DNA of 64,000 bases, taken from contig NZ_CACZDK010000017.1 of NCBI RefSeq assembly GCF_902779965.1, positions 143,086 to 207,085 of the forward strand, read 5' to 3'. Position 1 is the first letter of the stretch; each line of letters starts with the position of its first letter. Of this stretch, positions 9,242 through 17,398 are shown one piece after another. The stretch is from Fibrobacter succinogenes (GTDB lineage: Bacteria > Fibrobacterota > Fibrobacteria > Fibrobacterales > Fibrobacteraceae). The notes beneath the pieces are model-generated. The model did not search any database. It saw only the letters and a program-made list of their open reading frames with translations, and was not told the origin of the DNA. The translations under genes were made by a program, and so were the position numbers.

Positions 9242-9249
9242 TAAATTTG
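9242..9249 (+). promoter_or_regulatory. TAnnTTTG box before the serine-rich protein gene
   Basis: TAAATTTG, 25 nt before the ATG at 9275, fits the -7 consensus. The rest of the 8970-9241 gap is AT-rich; I see no gene or further clear signal in it. Confidence 0.5.
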
Positions 9250-9274
9250 AAGGCTCAAAATAGGACGAGTGAGT

Positions 9275-10762
9275 ATGAGGAAAAATATTTGCCTTGGATT
9301 GGGGGCTACGCTTGCATTTGCTGTAAGCGTGTATGCTCAAGAATATAAAATCAATAAAGTCGGAAGCAATGATGAACAGTCGTTCAATATTTTGCTGAAT
9401 CAAATTGCAGTAACACAAGCTGCTGCTGGTTCCTGGCTTGATATTTCGCCTGTTGTTCCTGAGGGGAAAGTTTTTAAGGGCTTTACCGTCTATGACGAAT
9501 ATGGAATGTTTCCGAACCAGCAACGTGTTTCGACAACAACGAAAGAAGATACACGATTTTTGATGCCGAATCATGATGTTTACGTGAAGGCAACGTATGA
9601 ATCATTGCGTTATTCTCTTGTTGTAAATAGTACAGATAACGGAAATGTTTTGATTTCGTTTAACGACCGCACTCGTGACCGTACAAAACCGGGAACGAAG
9701 GTGACTGTGACGCCAAATCCGTCGGACGGCTATACGGTTGAATCTATTGTTGTTTGCAAAAAACAAGACGCAAATGTATCGGTTGAATGTGTTAAGGATA
9801 CGGACCGTACCGACGGAAGTTGCTCTTTTGATATGCCGAATTTTGACGTTCTGGTTTCGGCGAATTTCGTATCGCTTGCTGAACTTTCCAGTTCTAGCGC
9901 GGTGCTTGTATCTAGCAGTTCTCAGGAACCTTTGTCGAGTTCCAGTATTGTAGAGTCTAGTTCTAGCGTTGCTCCTGTCTCGAGTTCTGCTGTTGAATCT
10001 AGCTCCAGCGCTGTGGCGCCTGAGTCTTCTAGCAGCGCAGTTCCTTCATCGAGCAGCGTGGTTGCTTCGAGTTCCAGTGCCGTACAATCTAGCTCCAGCG
10101 AGACACCCGCATCTTCGAGCAGCGTGTTTGTATCAAGCTCTAGCGCAGTTCCTTCATCGAGCAGCGTGGTTGCTTCGAGTTCCAGTGCGGCGGTTTCGTC
10201 TTCTAGCGCTAAGCCCGCATCTTCGAGCAGCGTAAAAGTTTCAAGCTCCAGTGCGAAACCCGTTTCTTCGAGCAGTGCAAAGGCTGCCTCAAGTTCTAGC
10301 AAAAAGGCTTCTTCCTCTAGCGCAAAACCGGCCAGTTCTTCTTCCAAGCCGACCTCTAGCAGCGCCAAGTCTTCTTCTAGCATTGCAGATGTTGTTGTAG
10401 AAGCAGTGGCAACTGAAGAAGATTTGCCGAGTTGCACTGTAAAGCGCGAAAACATGACGTATTACGTTTCGACTCTTAAGGCTGTCTTTGTTTGCAAGGG
10501 CAGAATGTGGAACCGCTATAATCCGGGTCCGAATGCTCTCCCGATTGTTGCTTTTACGCCGAAGTTCTCTGCCGTTGTCAAAGGCCGCAGTCTGCAAGTC
10601 ACCGGTGCGAAGGTTGGCGCTAATGTGGGCTTGTTCGATTTGCAGGGTCGTGTGATTTACAACGGACGCGCTGAATCGGCAAACTTCTCGATGAATGTGC
10701 CTCAGAGCGGTTCGTTCTTGCTCCGAGTTGGAACTCAGCAGAAAATTGTGAACATTCACTAA
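9275..10762 (+). CDS. Secreted protein with InlB-like repeats, Ser-rich linker and sorting domain
   Basis: A 495-residue surface or secreted protein. The order is: a signal peptide (to about VYAQEY); two similar beta modules (about 25-110 and 115-205) with the DEYGMFP...FLMPNHDVYVKA and FDMPNFDVLVSA endings seen in divergent InlB B-repeat domains; a Ser/Ala/Val/Pro linker of roughly 170 residues (about 210-380); a short Cys-containing module; and a C-terminal VGLFDLQGRVIYNGRAE...GSFLLRVGTQQKIVNIH segment of the Por/T9SS sorting type. The start at 9275 has AGGA 9 nt upstream; a GTG at 9269 would be too close to it. The ligand or substrate is unknown. Confidence 0.7.
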   Translation: MRKNICLGLGATLAFAVSVYAQEYKINKVGSNDEQSFNILLNQIAVTQAAAGSWLDISPVVPEGKVFKGFTVYDEYGMFPNQQRVSTTTKEDTRFLMPNHDVYVKATYESLRYSLVVNSTDNGNVLISFNDRTRDRTKPGTKVTVTPNPSDGYTVESIVVCKKQDANVSVECVKDTDRTDGSCSFDMPNFDVLVSANFVSLAELSSSSAVLVSSSSQEPLSSSSIVESSSSVAPVSSSAVESSSSAVAPESSSSAVPSSSSVVASSSSAVQSSSSETPASSSSVFVSSSSAVPSSSSVVASSSSAAVSSSSAKPASSSSVKVSSSSAKPVSSSSAKAASSSSKKASSSSAKPASSSSKPTSSSAKSSSSIADVVVEAVATEEDLPSCTVKRENMTYYVSTLKAVFVCKGRMWNRYNPGPNALPIVAFTPKFSAVVKGRSLQVTGAKVGANVGLFDLQGRVIYNGRAESANFSMNVPQSGSFLLRVGTQQKIVNIH

Positions 10763-10771
10763 TTTGCGTTA

Positions 10772-10845
10772 GATATATCGTTTCTTAAAACATTATATCG
10801 TTCCTTAAAAATCACCCTGGCCGCTGTGGCCGGGGTTCCTTTTTT
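10772..10845 (+). terminator. Tandem repeat followed by a rho-independent terminator
   Basis: Two copies of ATATCGTTYCTTAAAA (10772-10808) precede a strong hairpin, ACCCTGGCC/GGCCGGGGT (10814-10836), followed by a T run (10840-10845). It ends the serine-rich protein transcript. Confidence 0.8.
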
Positions 10846-10921
10846 ATGGCTTTTATCTTTTTTTATGAGAAAATGAGTTGAATTTTTTTTATGCGCTCGA
10901 TTATTATGTAAATTGAATTTT

Positions 10922-11587
10922 ATGATCAAGGGTTCGGTTAATAAACTTCTTCTTTGTGGTTTTATTGTGAGTACGGCGTTGTTGCTGTATTGTTTGAATG
11001 AATCTGATTTTTATTATATCTATTCGACGAAATCACAAGAATTTGCAATCGCTTATCGTTTACCATCGTTGCATAACGTGAAGGTGCCGGCTTCGCCCGA
11101 TTCTTCGTGGACTGAAGAGGAATGGAAAAAGCACGAAAAAAAGTTGGAAAAAGATATCTTTATCCGTTTTCTTGATTTAACTGGAGAAAGAAGTAAAGTT
11201 TATTCGTATCATCAGGATTCGAAAGATTCTTTAAAAAGTGAAATGACTTTATGTACTGAGGATTCTATTGTCGGATTTGTTCCTCGCTGCGTTACAAAAA
11301 AAATTCCAAGTAGGGTTCTTGATTCTTATTTGAGTGATTATCATCTAGAACTCTGTGAAATTCCTAGCGTTCGAAAAGTAAATTGGGCGAAAAATTTAAT
11401 TGGATGTTTCTGGGATTATCCGAATCCGTTTGGGTTTGGTGTGGAACGAGTTATTGTTGAAGCTTTATCTGACAATTCCTGCATGAACTTTATTCACATT
11501 GAAGTGGGCAATTACAATAATTACATGGTGAAGCGTCTCTTAAAGACTTTTTATGAGTTGAGAGATGAAATGGAAGACGCGTGGTAA
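10922..11587 (+). CDS. Orphan membrane-anchored protein
   Basis: A 221-residue protein with an N-terminal hydrophobic segment (KLLLCGFIVSTALLLYCLNE, about residues 8-27) and a hydrophilic remainder with several Cys (about 115-165) and many Lys/Glu/Asp. I recognise no domain. It is AT-rich compared with glyS. The ATG at 10922 is preferred; a TTG at 10913 in the same frame is the alternative. No Shine-Dalgarno is visible. It resembles the 5872-6822 protein in plan (short anchored accessory protein), not in sequence. Confidence 0.5.
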   Translation: MIKGSVNKLLLCGFIVSTALLLYCLNESDFYYIYSTKSQEFAIAYRLPSLHNVKVPASPDSSWTEEEWKKHEKKLEKDIFIRFLDLTGERSKVYSYHQDSKDSLKSEMTLCTEDSIVGFVPRCVTKKIPSRVLDSYLSDYHLELCEIPSVRKVNWAKNLIGCFWDYPNPFGFGVERVIVEALSDNSCMNFIHIEVGNYNNYMVKRLLKTFYELRDEMEDAW

Positions 11588-11598
11588 TTTTATTTTTC

Positions 11599-11606
11599 TA
11601 TCTTTG
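11599..11606 (+). promoter_or_regulatory. TAnnTTTG box of glyS
   Basis: TATCTTTG lies within TATTTTTCTATCTTTG (11591-11606). The same 16 bases occur upstream of the acyl carrier protein gene (57671-57686), which supports this being a shared core promoter. Confidence 0.65.
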
Positions 11607-11681
11607 CCCCCGTCAGGGCCTATCATCCAGGTAGGTTCCTAGTCCGGCACGCTATAAGAGCCTGCCGATAAAGGATATAAA
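11607..11681 (+). other. Leader of glyS with small inverted repeats
   Basis: A 75-nt leader that can pair GCCCCC/GGGC (around 11606-11619) and GGC/GCC arms around 11644-11667. The last 15 nt before the ATG hold AAAGGAT as ribosome binding site. It does not match a T-box or glycine riboswitch that I know. Confidence 0.3.
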
Positions 11682-13094
11682 ATGGCAAAGAAAGTCCAGG
11701 ATGCCCTCAAGGACATCATCTCCCTCTGCAAACGCCGCGGCTTCATTTTCCCCGGCTCCGAAATTTACGACGGCCTCGCCAATACTTGGGACTACGGTCC
11801 GTATGGCGTAGAACTCAAGCGCAACATTAAGAATCTCTGGTGGAAGAAGTTCGTCACCAGCCGCCACGATGTGCTTGGTCTCGATAGCTCTATTCTTTTG
11901 AACCCCCGCGTTTGGAAGGCTTCTGGCCACGTGGGTAACTTCTCTGACCCGCTCGTGGACTGCCTCGCTTGCCACGAACGTTTCCGCGCTGACCAGCTCC
12001 TCGAAGAAAAGCTCGGCGAAGGCTGCTGCGCTGGTAAGAATTTTGATGAAGTTCACCAGATGATGGTGGACAACAAGATCGAATGCCCGACTTGCGGCAA
12101 GACCGATTGGACAAAGCCGCGTGCTTTCAACCTCATGTTCCAGACTGAAATTGGTGTGATTGAAGGCGAAGGCAATAAGGTTTATCTTCGTCCGGAAACC
12201 GCTCAGGGTATCTTCGTGGACTTCCGCAACATCGTTGACAATGTCCGTCCGCGCATCCCGTTCGGTGTAGGCCAGATCGGTAAGTCTTTCCGTAACGAAA
12301 TTACTCCGGGTAACTTCATCTTCCGTACTCGCGAATTCGAACAGATGGAACTTGAATTCTTCTGCGAACCGGGTACTGAACTCGACTGGTACAACTTCTG
12401 GCGTAAGTACTGCTTCGAATGGCTCGTGAACGATCTCGGCGTGAAGCGTGAAAAGCTCCGCCTTCGCGAACATGCCAAGGAAGAACTTTCTCACTACTCC
12501 AACGGCACCACCGACGTCGAATACGAATTCCCGTTCGGCTGGGGCGAACTCTGGGGTATCGCTTCTCGTACGAACTACGACCTCACGCAGCACCAGAACG
12601 AATCCAAGGTCAAGCAGGAATACATCGACCCGGTCCAGAACAAGCGCTACATCCCGTACGTTGTTGAACCGTCTCTCGGTGTGGAACGTTTGCTCCTCGT
12701 GCTTCTCTGCAACGCTTATGAAGTCGAAAAGCTCGAAAACGACGAACGCACTGTGCTCCACTTCGATCCGAAGGTTGCTCCGGTCAAGGTCGCCGTGCTC
12801 CCGCTCGTGAAGAAGGGCAAGGTCAAGGAAAAGGCCGAAGAACTTTACCAGAAACTCCTCAACCGTTGGAACGTGGAATACGACGAAACGCAGTCCATCG
12901 GTAAGCGTTACCGCCGTCAGGACGAACTCGGCACGCCGTTCTGCGTGACCGTTGACTTCGACACTGTTGGCGAGGGTGAATCCGATCCGGCAAAGCTCGG
13001 CTACGTGACGGTTCGCGAACGCGACTCCATGAAGCAGGAACTCGTCGCTATCGATAACCTCGAAGCTTACCTCTTCGAAAAGCTCGGCTGCTAA
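11682..13094 (+). CDS. glyS: Glycine--tRNA ligase, single-chain type
   Basis: A class II aminoacyl-tRNA synthetase that charges tRNA-Gly. It is the homodimeric type, not the alpha2-beta2 type. It has the N-terminal GFIFPGSEIYDGLANTWDYG, a Zn-type insertion with CLAC and CPTCGK (about 89-145), motif 2 around FRNEITPGNFIFRTREFEQ, and motif 3 in PYVVEPSLGVERLLL. The C-terminal anticodon-binding domain starts near KVAPVKVAVLPL. At 470 residues it is full length. It has its own promoter, leader and terminator (13186-13212). Codon use is strongly biased, as in highly expressed genes. Confidence 0.96.
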   Translation: MAKKVQDALKDIISLCKRRGFIFPGSEIYDGLANTWDYGPYGVELKRNIKNLWWKKFVTSRHDVLGLDSSILLNPRVWKASGHVGNFSDPLVDCLACHERFRADQLLEEKLGEGCCAGKNFDEVHQMMVDNKIECPTCGKTDWTKPRAFNLMFQTEIGVIEGEGNKVYLRPETAQGIFVDFRNIVDNVRPRIPFGVGQIGKSFRNEITPGNFIFRTREFEQMELEFFCEPGTELDWYNFWRKYCFEWLVNDLGVKREKLRLREHAKEELSHYSNGTTDVEYEFPFGWGELWGIASRTNYDLTQHQNESKVKQEYIDPVQNKRYIPYVVEPSLGVERLLLVLLCNAYEVEKLENDERTVLHFDPKVAPVKVAVLPLVKKGKVKEKAEELYQKLLNRWNVEYDETQSIGKRYRRQDELGTPFCVTVDFDTVGEGESDPAKLGYVTVRERDSMKQELVAIDNLEAYLFEKLGC

Positions 13095-13112
13095 GCGCGG
13101 CGATGCCGCGCA

Positions 13113-13140
13113 GTGGTTAGTGGCTAGTGATTAGTGGTTA
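13113..13140. repeat. TAGTGGTTAG-type short tandem repeat
   Basis: Repeats of GTGGTTAGTGGCTAGTGATTAG follow glyS. Similar units occur at 7570-7590, and the complementary CTACTG form at 820-852, 15918-15955 and 55027-55062. The rest of the 13213-13349 gap is AT-rich without visible features. Confidence 0.45.
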
Positions 13141-13185
13141 GAATTTATAATCGCGGCGGAGCCGCCCTGTTTACTAATTACTGAA

Positions 13186-13212
13186 AAGAATCCGTTCGCG
13201 GGTTCTTTTTTT
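13186..13212 (+). terminator. Terminator of glyS
   Basis: Hairpin AGAATCCG/CGGGTTCT with a short loop, followed by seven T. Confidence 0.8.
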
Positions 13213-13349
13213 ATTTGTGTGTAAAATAAAAGTTGCTGAATTTTAGTTCTGTTTGACTCAAAGTAATGTAAATCTAAGAATAGAAATAAAAAGATATGCA
13301 AACTCTTATAGTGATAATGTGGCTTTAGGTTTTTCAATGAGGTGCGCTT

Positions 13350-14309
13350 ATGAATAAGAAAATCTTGACTCTTGCATTATCTTCCTTTTTATTTGTCGCT
13401 TGTGGCGAATCTTCTAATGCAAGCGACTCGTTTAATGCAAATTCTGTTGAAGCTGGTAATTCTAGTTCGTCTGAAAAAGATTTAGTTCTTGATGACTCGG
13501 TACTTTTGGAGTGTGAAAAATCTTTGCCAAGTCCTTTTGGTGATGATTTGACTAAATCTCAAAAAACGTCGAAAGATACAGTTTGTTTCTATGAAGACTT
13601 TGTTGTAAAAGATACCATTTGTTGTTTTGGTGAAGTAGGTACGTATCTGTTGAAAGGCGAAAATGGCAAATTTATAAATGTAAGTTCAGATTTTGGGATT
13701 GCTTTCAAATATGATACGTTGTTCGCTTCAATTGAACCATCCACAGTTCATCGCTGTATGGCTACTGTCGGAAATGAACGTTATAGGGCTGTCAAAATAG
13801 GTTCACAGACTTGGCTTTCTGAAAATGCTGGGGGAGAGGGACGTTGCTTAAATGATGACGACGAAAATTGCAAGTTGTTTGGTTCGTTGAAGCCTTATGA
13901 TGAAGCGGAAAAAATTTGTTCTGGGGATTATCGTTTGCCAACAAGTGTTGATGTCGAAAAATTGATGCAATCTGTAGGCGCCAAAGTTGAAATTTCATAT
14001 ACTAGGGATATATGTGGTGAAATTCCTAGTGAAACACGTTATTACGATGTCCCTTTATTTGTAGATACTCAAGATTCTTCAAAAAATGATAATATCTATG
14101 AATTTTCATTCAAAGTGGAAGGCGGAACATATGATCATAATTTTGAAGGTAAACAAGCCTATTTGACTGATAAAACATGCTTCTTTTTACAATCTGACGA
14201 AAAAAACAATTTTCGGATGGCGTTTTGCTATGATGTCAAGAAAAAATATGCTGTTGTAACAGAGATTGCAAAAGATGCTGAAGTTTATGTACGTTGCATC
14301 ATGAAATAG
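13350..14309 (+). CDS. FISUMP-domain lipoprotein
   Basis: A 319-residue predicted outer-membrane lipoprotein. The signal peptide ends in a lipobox (FLFVAC, Cys at residue 18), followed by a Ser/Asn-rich spacer. The C-terminal half carries the FISUMP pattern: RYRAVKIGSQTWLSEN, then a Cys-containing CLNDDDENC segment, YDEAEKICSGDYRLPTSVDVEKL, and a final YVRCIMK. The family is expanded in Fibrobacter; its function is unknown. A GAGGTG site lies 9 nt before the ATG. The gene is AT-rich. Confidence 0.8.
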   Translation: MNKKILTLALSSFLFVACGESSNASDSFNANSVEAGNSSSSEKDLVLDDSVLLECEKSLPSPFGDDLTKSQKTSKDTVCFYEDFVVKDTICCFGEVGTYLLKGENGKFINVSSDFGIAFKYDTLFASIEPSTVHRCMATVGNERYRAVKIGSQTWLSENAGGEGRCLNDDDENCKLFGSLKPYDEAEKICSGDYRLPTSVDVEKLMQSVGAKVEISYTRDICGEIPSETRYYDVPLFVDTQDSSKNDNIYEFSFKVEGGTYDHNFEGKQAYLTDKTCFFLQSDEKNNFRMAFCYDVKKKYAVVTEIAKDAEVYVRCIMK

Positions 14310-14369
14310 TTCCTTTTTTGAATAATTTCTACTGAAATTTTTTATTTTGTATTACATAGGAGGATTCTT

Positions 14370-14699
14370 ATGTATTACTTGATGCTTTTGCTTGCGATTG
14401 TCTGCGAAACGGCGGGCACGACTCTGCTAAAAATGTCGGAAGAGTTTACGCGCGTTGTTCCGAGCGTTGCGTCGCTCATCTGCTATGTGGCATCGCTTTA
14501 TTTCTTGAGTGTATGCCTCAAGGTGATTCCTGTGGCTGTTGCGTATGCGACTTGGTCTGCGCTGGGGGTTGCCTTAATTACTATAATTGGTATTGTTGTG
14601 TTTAAGCAGGTGCCCGATATTGGAGCTTACGTAGGCTTGCTGCTGATTGTATCGGGCGTCGTGGTGCTAAACCTGTTTTCAAAAATGGATGTGCATTGA
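14370..14699 (+). CDS. Small multidrug resistance (SMR) family transporter
   Basis: A 109-residue inner-membrane protein with four hydrophobic helices, as in EmrE/SugE-type proton-coupled exporters of cations or guanidinium. The key helix-1 glutamate is present in CETAGTTLLK (E13). The VPVAVAYATWSALGVALI stretch (written VIPVAVAYATWSALG in this protein) is the conserved helix-3 motif. A strong AGGAGG Shine-Dalgarno precedes the ATG. Its TGA overlaps the next ATG (TGATG), so it is co-translated with the lipoprotein gene behind it. Substrate unknown. Confidence 0.88.
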   Translation: MYYLMLLLAIVCETAGTTLLKMSEEFTRVVPSVASLICYVASLYFLSVCLKVIPVAVAYATWSALGVALITIIGIVVFKQVPDIGAYVGLLLIVSGVVVLNLFSKMDVH

Positions 14700-15349
14700 T
14701 GAAAAAATTAATGTTGCTGGCTGTTGTTGGTGTGTCTGCGTTTGTCGCTTGCACGGATGAAAATTCTTCTCAGGTATGGATTTCTGCGGAATTGTCATCA
14801 AGCGATAATGCAGCGCAGTCCTCGTCCAGTATTGAAATCATTGCTGAGTCTTCATCTAGCGTTGGTGAGGAACCGTCGTCCTCTGGCACAGAAAATGTCG
14901 AGGAATCCTCGTCAAGTGCGATTGGTGGCGCTGAATCTTCATCGGCGGTTGCAGACACGGTTTGGCATCAGGCAAATTTGACGTGGTACACTTCTTGGCC
15001 GGAACCGGGTAGCGAAGAATGCATTGAGTACAATGGCTGCACATGGGCGGGCTATTTTGCTGGCGTTGAAGGCCAAATGACCGAAGAATGGGTGAGTCAA
15101 CATAACATCATTGCTGTTCACGAAAAAGACTGGAAAAAGTACAAGTTAAAGACATTCCGGTTGCGAATGAATGGCTCGACGATTGATGCTGTTGTTTATG
15201 ACATGTGCTCCGATAGCGATTGCGATGGCTGCTGCACCGAAAACGCTGGTGATATTGGATTCCTCATAGACATTGAAAAATACACGCGTGAACGTTTTGA
15301 TGGTAATGGCGATGGCGTTGTCGAATGGACGTGCCTCGATTGCGAATAA
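14699..15349 (+). CDS. Lipoprotein with a possible double-psi beta-barrel (expansin-like) domain
   Basis: A 216-residue lipoprotein with lipobox SAFVAC (Cys near residue 18), a Ser-rich linker with three SSS blocks (about 22-85) and a compact C-terminal domain. That domain begins LTWYTSW and contains CEYNGCTWAGYF-like spacing (actual CIEYNGCTWAGYF), then VVYDMCSDSDCDGCC and GFLIDIEKYTRERF. The aromatic start, the V-x-D-x-C strand and the six-plus cysteines recall RlpA/expansin-type double-psi barrels; this is a tentative fold reading, not a firm family match. It starts at 14699, overlapping the SMR stop codon; a TTG at 14696 is less likely. Confidence 0.6.
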   Translation: MKKLMLLAVVGVSAFVACTDENSSQVWISAELSSSDNAAQSSSSIEIIAESSSSVGEEPSSSGTENVEESSSSAIGGAESSSAVADTVWHQANLTWYTSWPEPGSEECIEYNGCTWAGYFAGVEGQMTEEWVSQHNIIAVHEKDWKKYKLKTFRLRMNGSTIDAVVYDMCSDSDCDGCCTENAGDIGFLIDIEKYTRERFDGNGDGVVEWTCLDCE

Positions 15350-15371
15350 AATTGTAAATGCATAAAACAAA

Positions 15372-15434
15372 ATAGCCCAGCGTTGCTGGGCCATTTTTGT
15401 ATAGCTGTAACCCGCCGTTGGCGGGCTTTCTTTT
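15372..15434. terminator. Two adjacent terminators between convergent genes
   Basis: GCCCAGC/GCTGGGC with loop GTT (about 15374-15392) followed by TTTTT, then CCCGCC/GGCGGG (about 15410-15425) followed by TTTCTTTT. They separate the rightward lipoprotein gene from the leftward hisI gene. Confidence 0.8.
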
Positions 15435-15780
15435 AATCACATTTTTTAAAGAAGCAGCTGCGAGCGCCTGTGTGGCAAGCAACTTGTGGCCCCTTCATTC
15501 GCACTTTGAAAAGCAGAGCGTCGGAATCGCAGTCAGCGGCCCACTCCACGACGGTCATCACGTTTCCGCTCGTGTCGCCCTTGTGCCAGTATTCCTTGCG
15601 GCTTCGGCTCCAGAACACCATTTCGCCACATTCGTGTGTGCGGCGGAGGGCTTCTTCGTTCATCCATGCCATCATCAGCACGTCGCCTTTGTCGGCATCT
15701 TGGACGATTGCCGGTGCGAGCTTCTCGCCACCGAATTCCACTTCAAACTTTACTTCTTTGATTAAATCTTCAAATTTCAT
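15433..15780 (-). CDS. hisI: Phosphoribosyl-AMP cyclohydrolase
   Basis: Opens the purine ring of PR-AMP in step three of histidine synthesis. Family motifs: [32 protein letters not shown] (Ser/Arg/His/Lys active-site strip) and the metal-binding [11 protein letters not shown] followed by CHTGARSCF. At 115 residues it is the stand-alone HisI type; the HisE pyrophosphohydrolase domain is absent. No other his gene is adjacent. Confidence 0.95.
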   Translation of the reverse strand: MKFEDLIKEVKFEVEFGGEKLAPAIVQDADKGDVLMMAWMNEEALRRTHECGEMVFWSRSRKEYWHKGDTSGNVMTVVEWAADCDSDALLFKVRMKGPQVACHTGARSCFFKKCD

Positions 15781-15804
15781 AGTAATTCACTCTTTATTCA
15801 TCTT

Positions 15805-15909
15805 GTGTCATTCTGAGCGGACCCTGGAGCCGCAGGCGATAGGGGTAGTCGAAGAATCCAGTGAGTTTTGCTCTGGATCCTTCGGAGCGTCGCTCCTCAG
15901 GATGACACA
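15805..15909. repeat. Long inverted repeat of the CATTCTGAGC family
   Basis: TGTGTCATTCTGAGCG on the left faces CGCTCCTCAGGATGACACA on the right, with GTCGAAGAATCCAG between. The CTACTG short repeat follows at 15918-15955. It lies upstream of hisI and downstream of proA. Confidence 0.7.
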
Positions 15910-15946
15910 TTCGTGTCGCTTCCTACCGCCTACTTCCTACTGCCTA

Positions 15947-17218
15947 CTATCCTCTCACTTGTCCGTTGCCACGAAGAATCCACTTGTAGCTGCAGAGGCT
16001 TTCGACACCCATCGGGCCGCGTGCATGCAACTTGTCCGTGGAAATTCCCACTTCGGCACCGAGGCCGTATTCGCCACCGTCTGCAAAGCGTGTGCTGGCG
16101 TTCACCATGACGCTGCTGCTGTCGACGTTTGCGACGAAGTAATCTTGCACAGAGGCATCTTCGGCAACGACCGCTTCGGTGTGGCGGCTGCTGTTCTTTT
16201 CGATGTGGTCGCAGGCTTCTTCGACGTTATCGACGAACTTGACGCTAGCCTTGAGGGCGAGGTATTCGTGATGGTAGTTGCTGTCATCGCCGATGTCCTT
16301 GATGCGGCTGTCATGCGATTGGGCGTCCTTGTTGCCAAAGAGTTCCACGCCGCGGTCGGCGAGGCAATCCAAGAGCTTCTTGACGTTGGCATCATCGATA
16401 TGGCGGTCGATAATCACGCATTCCATGGCGTTGCACACGCCGGTGCGCTGCGTCTTGGCGTTAATCAAGATGTTTACTGCTTTTTCCATGTCGGCAGACT
16501 TATCGACATACACGTGGCAAATGCCGTTGAAGTGCTTGATGACAGGAATCTTGCTCTGTTCCACGACGGCGCGGATCAAGCGTTCGCCACCGCGGGGAAT
16601 CACGAGGTCGAGGCAATCGTTACGCTGCAAAAGCATGCCCACGAGGTCGTGGCTCGTTTCAGTCACGAGCTGTACAGCGTCCTTGTCAACACCGTTTTCT
16701 TCAAGAGCCTGGTGGAAAATCCCGGCGAGGCATTTTGCGGAGTTGAGCGATTCCTTGCCGCCACGGAGAATCACGGCATTGCCCGCCTTAAAGCAAAGGC
16801 AAGCACCATCAATCGTCACGTTCGGGCGGCTTTCAAAAATAAAGAACACAGAACCTATCGGCACGGCGACACGGCTAATCTTGATGCCGTTCTTGAGTTC
16901 ACGGGATTCAAGAACACGACCCAGCGGGTCGGTAAATGCGGCGATTTCTTCGGCGCCCTTGGCCATCGATTCGATGCGGGCGTCGTTCAAAGTCAAGCGA
17001 TCCATTTTGGAATCGTCCAGTTTGCCGGCGGCGGCTTCGAGGTCGAGCTTGTTGGCGGCGAGAATTTCCGGCTTCTTTGCGCGGAGAATTTCTGCAACAC
17101 GTGCGAGCACGGCGGAGCGCTTTTCGGCGCTCAAAGTACGGAGTTTCTTGCTCGCGTTCTTTGCGTTGTTGGCGAGCTCGTCAGAGTATTTTTCCAAATT
17201 AACGTTATTCTGTGTCAT
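15947..17218 (-). CDS. proA: Gamma-glutamyl phosphate reductase
   Basis: Reduces gamma-glutamyl phosphate to glutamate semialdehyde with NADPH, second step of proline synthesis. It is an aldehyde-dehydrogenase fold protein with PIGSVFFIFESRPNVTIDGA, GNAVILRGGKES, LVIPRGGERLIRAV and the catalytic-cysteine segment KTQRTGVCNAMEC. The C-terminal ASTRFADGGEYGLGAEVGIS and KLHARGPMG are typical. At 423 residues it is full length. The ATG lies 5 nt after a TATATTTG box. proB is not in this window. Confidence 0.96.
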   Translation of the reverse strand: MTQNNVNLEKYSDELANNAKNASKKLRTLSAEKRSAVLARVAEILRAKKPEILAANKLDLEAAAGKLDDSKMDRLTLNDARIESMAKGAEEIAAFTDPLGRVLESRELKNGIKISRVAVPIGSVFFIFESRPNVTIDGACLCFKAGNAVILRGGKESLNSAKCLAGIFHQALEENGVDKDAVQLVTETSHDLVGMLLQRNDCLDLVIPRGGERLIRAVVEQSKIPVIKHFNGICHVYVDKSADMEKAVNILINAKTQRTGVCNAMECVIIDRHIDDANVKKLLDCLADRGVELFGNKDAQSHDSRIKDIGDDSNYHHEYLALKASVKFVDNVEEACDHIEKNSSRHTEAVVAEDASVQDYFVANVDSSSVMVNASTRFADGGEYGLGAEVGISTDKLHARGPMGVESLCSYKWILRGNGQVRG

Positions 17219-17223
17219 AAACG

Positions 17224-17231
17224 CAAATATA
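17224..17231 (-). promoter_or_regulatory. TAnnTTTG box of proA
   Basis: On the minus strand TATATTTG is followed by five bases and the ATG, giving a leaderless or nearly leaderless transcript. Confidence 0.6.
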
Positions 17232-17249
17232 GAAATTTAATAAGTTCAG

Positions 17250-17338
17250 CACTGGATCCTTCGTCCCTTCGGTCCTCAGGATGACGGATTGTAAAAGTAT
17301 TGCACTGGATCCTTCGTTCCTCAGGATGACGGATTGCA
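17250..17338. repeat. Tandem copies of an ACTGGATCCTTCG...CAGGATGACGGATTG element
   Basis: Two copies (17250-17290 and 17303-17338) sit between proA and the terminator of the GH2 gene. The same core (GGATCCTTCG...TCAGGATGAC) occurs within 15805-15909. Confidence 0.7.
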
Positions 17339-17341
17339 ACG

Positions 17342-17366
17342 AAAAAGTCCCGCGCTAGGCGGGACT
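17342..17366 (-). terminator. Terminator of the GH2 gene
   Basis: On the minus strand AGTCCCGC/GCGGGACT with a 5-nt loop is followed by five T. Confidence 0.8.
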
Positions 17367-17398
17367 CTTGTAATTACGTTTGAACTGTGTCGAACCAA

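Noticed and set aside
9880..10390. Repetitive stretch that looks like a CRISPR array or satellite
   Set aside because: It is in-frame coding for a Ser-rich linker; the units are of irregular length with no spacers.
11607..11681. glyS leader as T-box or glycine riboswitch
   Set aside because: The T-box bulge and the glycine-aptamer core are not present; only small stems are seen.
15470..17284. A long rightward open frame opposite proA
   Set aside because: The proA protein on the other strand has complete family motifs; the opposite frame is open only because of strong codon bias.
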